A stretch of DNA of 64,000 nucleotides. Origin: JASJBU01 sp963790775. Lineage in GTDB: Bacteria > Pseudomonadota > Gammaproteobacteria > Chromatiales > Chromatiaceae. Both the position numbers and the translations under genes were made by a program. Below, piece after piece: positions 59,891 to 64,000 of the stretch. Under the pieces are notes generated by a model, which made no database searches, had not been told where the DNA came from, and worked only from the letters and a program-made list of their open reading frames with translations. Where the stretch lies: the NCBI GenBank assembly GCA_963790775.1, contig CAWBPR010000020.1, forward strand, positions 3,809 to 67,808. Reading direction: 5' to 3'. Numbering within the stretch: the first letter of the stretch is position 1; each line of letters begins with the position of its first letter.

Positions 59891-60652
59891 TTGTCAGTAT
59901 CGAAGTTTGAAGTTGCCATGCGTACTGATCGCGGTGTGGTACGAAAAAACAATGAAGATGCCGTCGGTGGCGACCTATCTGCCGGACTGGTTATTCTTGC
60001 TGACGGCATGGGGGGCGCCAATGCGGGTGAAGTGGCCAGCAACCTGGCGGTGGATCTGCTGGTTAACGAGTTGGTGGTGACACGAACTCCTGCCGGCGAA
60101 GACCTGGCTCAGGAAGATCTGCTGGAAGCATTGCATAATGTGAATCATGCGATCCTGGATCTTGCTCAAAACGTGCCTGAATACCATGGAATGGGTACAA
60201 CCTTGATCATGGGCCTGTTCCAGCAGGACCGCCTGACCTACGCCCATGTCGGGGATTCACGTCTGTATCGATTCAGGCAGGGGGCGCTGGAGGCGCTGAC
60301 CCGTGATCACACATTGATTCAGGAGCTGGTGGAACTGGGTGAGTTTGACTCCGTGGATGAAGCGCTGCAGGCGGGGGTATCACAAAATATCCTGTCCCGC
60401 GCGTTTGGTTCAGAAGCCGATGTCCAGGTCGACATTGCGGATGCCAGATGTTCCGCAGGAGATTATTTTCTGTTCTGTTCTGATGGATTAACAAACATGG
60501 TCTCCGAAGAGGAGATAAAACAGATCCTGGAGCAGGCGAATCCTGACCTGATGGCCCAGGTTGATGGCTTGATCGAGAAGGCCTGTGCAAACGGAGGCGC
60601 AGACAATATTTCAGTAATCCTTGCCAGATTCATTGACAGTGATAATAGTTAA
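59891..60652 (+). CDS. PP2C-family Ser/Thr protein phosphatase
   Basis: 253 residues from a TTG at 59891 with AGGGAG 6 bp upstream; a GTG at 59870 is possible. All PP2C motifs are visible: RTDRGVVRKNNEDAVG (metal Asp/Glu), LADGMGGANAGEVAS, MGTTLIMG, HVGDSRLYRFR, LTRDHT, FCSDGLTNMVSEEE and GGADNISVILARF. A Stp1/PppA-like metal-dependent phosphatase of the cytoplasm. Paired with the FHA gene 20 bp downstream, it suggests a threonine-phosphorylation switch; no Hanks-type kinase gene is in the window. Confidence 0.9.
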   Translation: MSVSKFEVAMRTDRGVVRKNNEDAVGGDLSAGLVILADGMGGANAGEVASNLAVDLLVNELVVTRTPAGEDLAQEDLLEALHNVNHAILDLAQNVPEYHGMGTTLIMGLFQQDRLTYAHVGDSRLYRFRQGALEALTRDHTLIQELVELGEFDSVDEALQAGVSQNILSRAFGSEADVQVDIADARCSAGDYFLFCSDGLTNMVSEEEIKQILEQANPDLMAQVDGLIEKACANGGADNISVILARFIDSDNS

Positions 60653-60672
60653 AAATGAAAGGTGAATAGGAG

Positions 60673-61335
60673 ATGGATAGACTTGTCCTCATCGATGGTG
60701 ATTTAGAGACCCGAGAGTTCATGCTCGACCAGAAGCAGGTCAGTCTTGGACGTGACCAATCCAATGCTGTTTGTCTAAGTGATAAATCGGTCAGTCGTCA
60801 CCATGCCGATGTGGTGAAAGTGTCCACCAGGTATTTTCTGCAGGACGCGGAGAGCACTAACGGCACACGGCTCAATGGCATCGAAATCAAGAAGCATATC
60901 CTGAAAAACGGTGACGAGATCGATATCGGCAAGTACAAGCTCCGTTTTCAGGAAGCCGCTACGGCCGTCGAAGGCGAGGACCTCGACAAGACAGTGGTAT
61001 TACGTCCCAGGGCGAACAGCCAACAACCGACTTCTTCGGTCAGCAGACCGCAAAACAAGCTCTTTTCCATGCCTCGGAAGAAAGCCAGGATACGCTTTTT
61101 GTCCGGCCATGAAGAAGGCGAGCTGAAAGAAATAGATAAGTCGTTCTACACCATCGGCAAACCGGGCAGTGACCTGATTCTCATCAACCGGCGCCATACC
61201 GGCTATTTTTTACTCAAAATGGGCGGAGATGTCCCTCCTTCCGTAAATGGCGAGGCTGTCAAAGCGGGTGGGGTGGAGTTGCGCGACGGTGACAGGATTG
61301 AACTGGGTGGATTGGATTTTGAATTCGTTCTCTGA
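60673..61335 (+). CDS. Protein with two FHA domains
   Basis: 220 residues. First FHA (about 20-95): KQVSLGRDQSNAVCLSDKSV, SRHHADVV and ESTNGTRLNG, with all phosphothreonine-binding residues. A linker (about 100-140) rich in Ser/Gln/Arg, then a second, degenerate FHA (about 142-220): FYTIGKPGSDLILINRRHTG, PPSVNGEAVKAGGVELRDGD and RIELGGLDFEF, lacking the SRHHA and NGT boxes. It should read Thr phosphorylation through the first domain. Follows the phosphatase in the same transcript. Confidence 0.88.
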   Translation: MDRLVLIDGDLETREFMLDQKQVSLGRDQSNAVCLSDKSVSRHHADVVKVSTRYFLQDAESTNGTRLNGIEIKKHILKNGDEIDIGKYKLRFQEAATAVEGEDLDKTVVLRPRANSQQPTSSVSRPQNKLFSMPRKKARIRFLSGHEEGELKEIDKSFYTIGKPGSDLILINRRHTGYFLLKMGGDVPPSVNGEAVKAGGVELRDGDRIELGGLDFEFVL

Positions 61336-61457
61336 CTCGTGCTCCAACCAGATACTCCAACCAGATAGGCGTAGTTGTTCTCTGGCTGCGTAACCATTCA
61401 GCGCCGGCATGGCAAGAACCCTCCAAACGGCGCTTAAGCCTTCATTCCGCCAGGCGC

Positions 61458-64000
61458 TTATGTCTCGTCGAGTTGCTGTTTTAACGCGTAGAGTGCTTCC
61501 AGCGCCTGGCGCGGTGTCATGTCGTCAGGGTTGATCTCCTGCAGGCGCTGCAGCACAGGCGAGTCAGGCGCTTTTGAAATCTCGAACAGCGGCAGTTGTG
61601 TCTGATGCTGTTCGGCATGCTGCCGGGCGCTATCCTCCAACTCCTTCAAACGCTTTCTGGCCCGCAGGATAACTGTTTGCGGGACCCCGGCGAGGGATGC
61701 CACCTGCAGGCCGTAGCTCTGGTTAGCCGGTCCTTCGCGGACCGCGTGCATGAAGATGATCGAGTCACCGTGCTCCACCGCGTCCAGGTGGACATTGGCG
61801 ATGCCTGGATACTCTTCCGGCAGTGTGGTCAACTCGAAGTAGTGGGTGGCGAACAGGGTGAAGGCATGGATGCGGGTGGCCAGCTCCACAGCACAGGCCC
61901 AGGCCAGGGAGAGCCCGTCAAAGGTGGAGGTGCCGCGGCCGATCTCGTCCATCAATACCAGACTTTGCGCACTGGCGTTGTGCAGAATGTTGGCGGTCTC
62001 TTCCATCTCCACCATGAAGGTCGAGCGTCCACCGGCCAGGTCATCCGAGGCGCCGATGCGGGAGAAGATTCGATCAATGGGTCCGAGCTGAGCATCAGCC
62101 GCCGGCACGAAACTGCCCGCATAGGCCAGCAGGGTGATGATCGCGATCTGCCGCATATAGGTCGATTTACCACCCATATTGGGGCCGGTGATGATCAGGA
62201 TGCGGCGTTCGTTGTTGAAGCAGACACTGTTTGCCACGAATGGATCACTGCTCACCTGTTCAACTACAGGGTGTCTGCCATCCCGGATCTCCAGTCCTGC
62301 TTCCTGGTGCAGGGTGGGGCGGCGCAGGTCGAGGGATTCCGCCCGCTCGGCCAGATTACAGACCACATCGAGCGCGGCAAGCCCCCGGGCGCACAGCTGC
62401 AGCTTTGCAAGATCTTCAGCCAGGATTTCAAGTAACTGCTCATACAGCATTTTTTCCCGCGCCAGAGATCTCTCCCGGGCGCTCAATACCTGGTCTTCGA
62501 ATTTCTTCAGCTCCGGGGTGATGAAGCGTTCCGCCCCCTTCAGGGTCTGGCGGCGGATATAGTCCGCAGGGGCCTGGTCCGACTGGCTGCGGCTGATCTC
62601 TATGTAGTAGCCATGCACCCGGTTATAGCTGACCTTCAGATTATTGAGGCCGGTGCGTTGCCGTTCGCGGCTCTCCAGATCAAGCAAAAACTGATCCGCG
62701 TTCTGCGAGAGGTTGCGCAGCTCATCCAATTCGGCGTCATAGCCTTCGGCCAGTACCCCGCCATCACGAATCAGCATGGGGGGTTGTTCAATGATCGCCC
62801 GCTGTAACAGATCAACATGCTCCGGATGTTGGCTTATTTCGAGGCTCAGCTGGATCAGCAATTCCGCATTCAGGGAGTCCAGCTGCTGTTGCAGTTGCGG
62901 CAGTATGCTCAGCGAGTCTCGCAATACCGCCAGGTCCCGGGGGCGGGCGCTCTTCAGGGCGATGCGGGCCAGGATGCGTTCGATGTCGCCGATGCTCTTC
63001 AGCAGATCCTGCAGCTCAGGGTAGCGACGTGACTCCAGCAGTTCCTGGATGGCGGTGTGTCGTTCGGAGACCACTCCCTGGTCACGCAGCGGGCGATTTA
63101 TCCAGCGGCGCAGCTTGCGGCTGCCCATGGGTGTGGAAGTGCGGTCCATGATCCCGGCAAGAGTGTGCTGAGGCTGCCCGGAGAGGGAGTGGTCCAGCTC
63201 CAGATTGCGTCTGGTGGCGGCGTCGATGATGATGCCATCCTCCCGCTGTTCCACCCGCAGGCCCTGCAAATGGGGCAGGCTGCTGCGCTGGGTTTCCTGC
63301 ACATACTGCAGCAGGCAGCCGGCGGCGCTTACCGCATAGGGCTGGTCCTGACAGCCGAAACCACCCAGATCCCGGGTGCCGAACTGGCGGGTCAGCAATT
63401 GTTGCGCGGAATCCAGATCGAAGTGCCAGGCGGGACGCCGCGTGATGCCGCCTCTGGCGGGGAGCTGTTCCGGCAGACTGGAATCCTCTTCCAGGAGCAG
63501 TTCCGCCGGTCTGAGCCGTTCCAGTTCACCCGCCAGGGCTGCAACACCGGAGAGTTGCTGGATGCTGAAGCGTCCACTGCTCAGGTCGAGCACCGCCAGC
63601 CCGAACTGCTCGCCTGCTTCATGCAGTGCCGCCAGAAGATTTTCCCGGCGCTCTTCCAGCAGGGCCTCATCAGTTACCGTGCCGGGGGTGACGATGCGCA
63701 ACACCTTGCGCTCCACCGGACCTTTGCTGGTTGCCGGATCGCCGATCTGCTCGCAGATCGCCACCGACTCCCCGGCCTTCACCAGTCTGGCCAGATAGCC
63801 CTCGGCGGCGTGATAGGGCACGCCGGCCATGGGGATGGGTTTACCTGCCGACTGGCCACGTTTGGTCAGGGTAATGTCCAGCAGACGCGCCGCTTTCTGT
63901 GCATCGTCGTAAAACAGCTCATAGAAATCCCCCATGCGGTAGAACAGCAGCATGCCAGGATGCTCAGCCTTGATGCGCAGATACTGCTGCATCATCGGGG
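61458..64000 (-). CDS. mutS: DNA mismatch repair protein MutS (5' end beyond window)
   Basis: 845 residues visible; reading from the right edge gives P-MMQQYLRIKAEHPGMLLFY, which in E. coli MutS follows about 12 residues, so the start lies just outside. Mismatch-reading domain FYRMGDFYELFYDDAQKAAR (Phe-x-Glu), connector, lever and clamp regions, then ATPase with TGPNMGGKSTYMRQIAI (Walker A), SSDDLAGGRSTF and LMDEIGRGTSTFDG (Walker B), and the C-terminal helix-turn-helix region ASLAGVPQTVILRARKRLKE. Begins DNA mismatch repair with MutL. Intact over the visible part. Confidence 0.95.
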   Translation of the reverse strand, partial: PMMQQYLRIKAEHPGMLLFYRMGDFYELFYDDAQKAARLLDITLTKRGQSAGKPIPMAGVPYHAAEGYLARLVKAGESVAICEQIGDPATSKGPVERKVLRIVTPGTVTDEALLEERRENLLAALHEAGEQFGLAVLDLSSGRFSIQQLSGVAALAGELERLRPAELLLEEDSSLPEQLPARGGITRRPAWHFDLDSAQQLLTRQFGTRDLGGFGCQDQPYAVSAAGCLLQYVQETQRSSLPHLQGLRVEQREDGIIIDAATRRNLELDHSLSGQPQHTLAGIMDRTSTPMGSRKLRRWINRPLRDQGVVSERHTAIQELLESRRYPELQDLLKSIGDIERILARIALKSARPRDLAVLRDSLSILPQLQQQLDSLNAELLIQLSLEISQHPEHVDLLQRAIIEQPPMLIRDGGVLAEGYDAELDELRNLSQNADQFLLDLESRERQRTGLNNLKVSYNRVHGYYIEISRSQSDQAPADYIRRQTLKGAERFITPELKKFEDQVLSARERSLAREKMLYEQLLEILAEDLAKLQLCARGLAALDVVCNLAERAESLDLRRPTLHQEAGLEIRDGRHPVVEQVSSDPFVANSVCFNNERRILIITGPNMGGKSTYMRQIAIITLLAYAGSFVPAADAQLGPIDRIFSRIGASDDLAGGRSTFMVEMEETANILHNASAQSLVLMDEIGRGTSTFDGLSLAWACAVELATRIHAFTLFATHYFELTTLPEEYPGIANVHLDAVEHGDSIIFMHAVREGPANQSYGLQVASLAGVPQTVILRARKRLKELEDSARQHAEQHQTQLPLFEISKAPDSPVLQRLQEINPDDMTPRQALEALYALKQQLDET

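Noticed and set aside
1..64000. tRNA, rRNA or other standard RNA genes
   Set aside because: I found no cloverleaf-like or rRNA-like sequence by eye; absence of evidence only, a tRNAscan/Infernal run would settle it.

Overview
The window is a stretch of gammaproteobacterial chromosome. The gene content (uvrY-type regulator/uvrC/pgsA order, DUF1249, DUF2956, DUF3549, YcgN and YajQ proteins, pyruvate phosphate dikinase, TVP38-flavoprotein fusion, cytochrome c'-like protein) resembles free-living or symbiotic Chromatiales-type sulfur oxidisers. That placement is inferred from recognised families; nothing in the window fixes the species. Most of it is ordinary housekeeping DNA broken by short accessory patches.

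Layout. 1-1300: degraded IS91-type mobile module (zinc-ribbon transposase N-terminus, frameshifted tyrosine recombinase, tail of a second transposase). 1.6-5 kb: lipoprotein, small membrane protein, an OsmC/dihydrolipoyl dehydrogenase pair, small secreted protein. 5.1-12.9 kb: OprC-like TonB copper receptor behind a terminator-like hairpin, Ala/Lys-rich DUF2934-type protein, phosphoglucomutase, secreted rhodanese, PEP-CTERM-associated type outer-membrane barrel. 12.9-30.4 kb: htpG (with a sigma-32-type promoter), adk, thioredoxin, DUF1249, response regulator + family 5 uracil-DNA glycosylase, uvrC, pgsA, valS, ppdK, a membrane/flavoprotein fusion and a Cys-rich duplicated-repeat protein.

31.5-35.4 kb is an arsenic operon: arsR, thiol-redox protein, arsenate-linked GAPDH, arsJ and a COG0701 permease. 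GAPDH makes 1-arseno-3-phosphoglycerate and ArsJ exports it. arsM (40.9 kb) adds an arsenite methylation route. 35.4-38.7 kb on the minus strand is a zinc-type uptake cluster (permease, binding protein, porin, small His/Cys protein) with no ATPase gene. 38.8-39.7 kb has a nested repeat array beside a YefM/YoeB toxin-antitoxin pair. Then follow htpX, an RND efflux pair, an alpha-carbonic-anhydrase-like protein with a changed zinc ligand, a 30-residue peptide gene with its own Shine-Dalgarno and terminator, a cytochrome c'-like protein, an SNase/lamin-tail protein, ogt-xerD followed by a 127-bp tandem repeat, an ArsB/NhaD permease + CBS protein, an OFA-type MFS transporter, yajQ, a DsbC-like protein, a PP2C phosphatase + double-FHA protein pair, and mutS running off the right edge.

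Many conserved genes are split by single frameshifts: valS, uvrC, xerD, ogt, the RND pump, the TVP38-flavoprotein gene, the DUF2934 gene and the integrase. valS is essential, so most of these are more likely indel errors in the sequence than real gene decay. Both fragments of each are listed.
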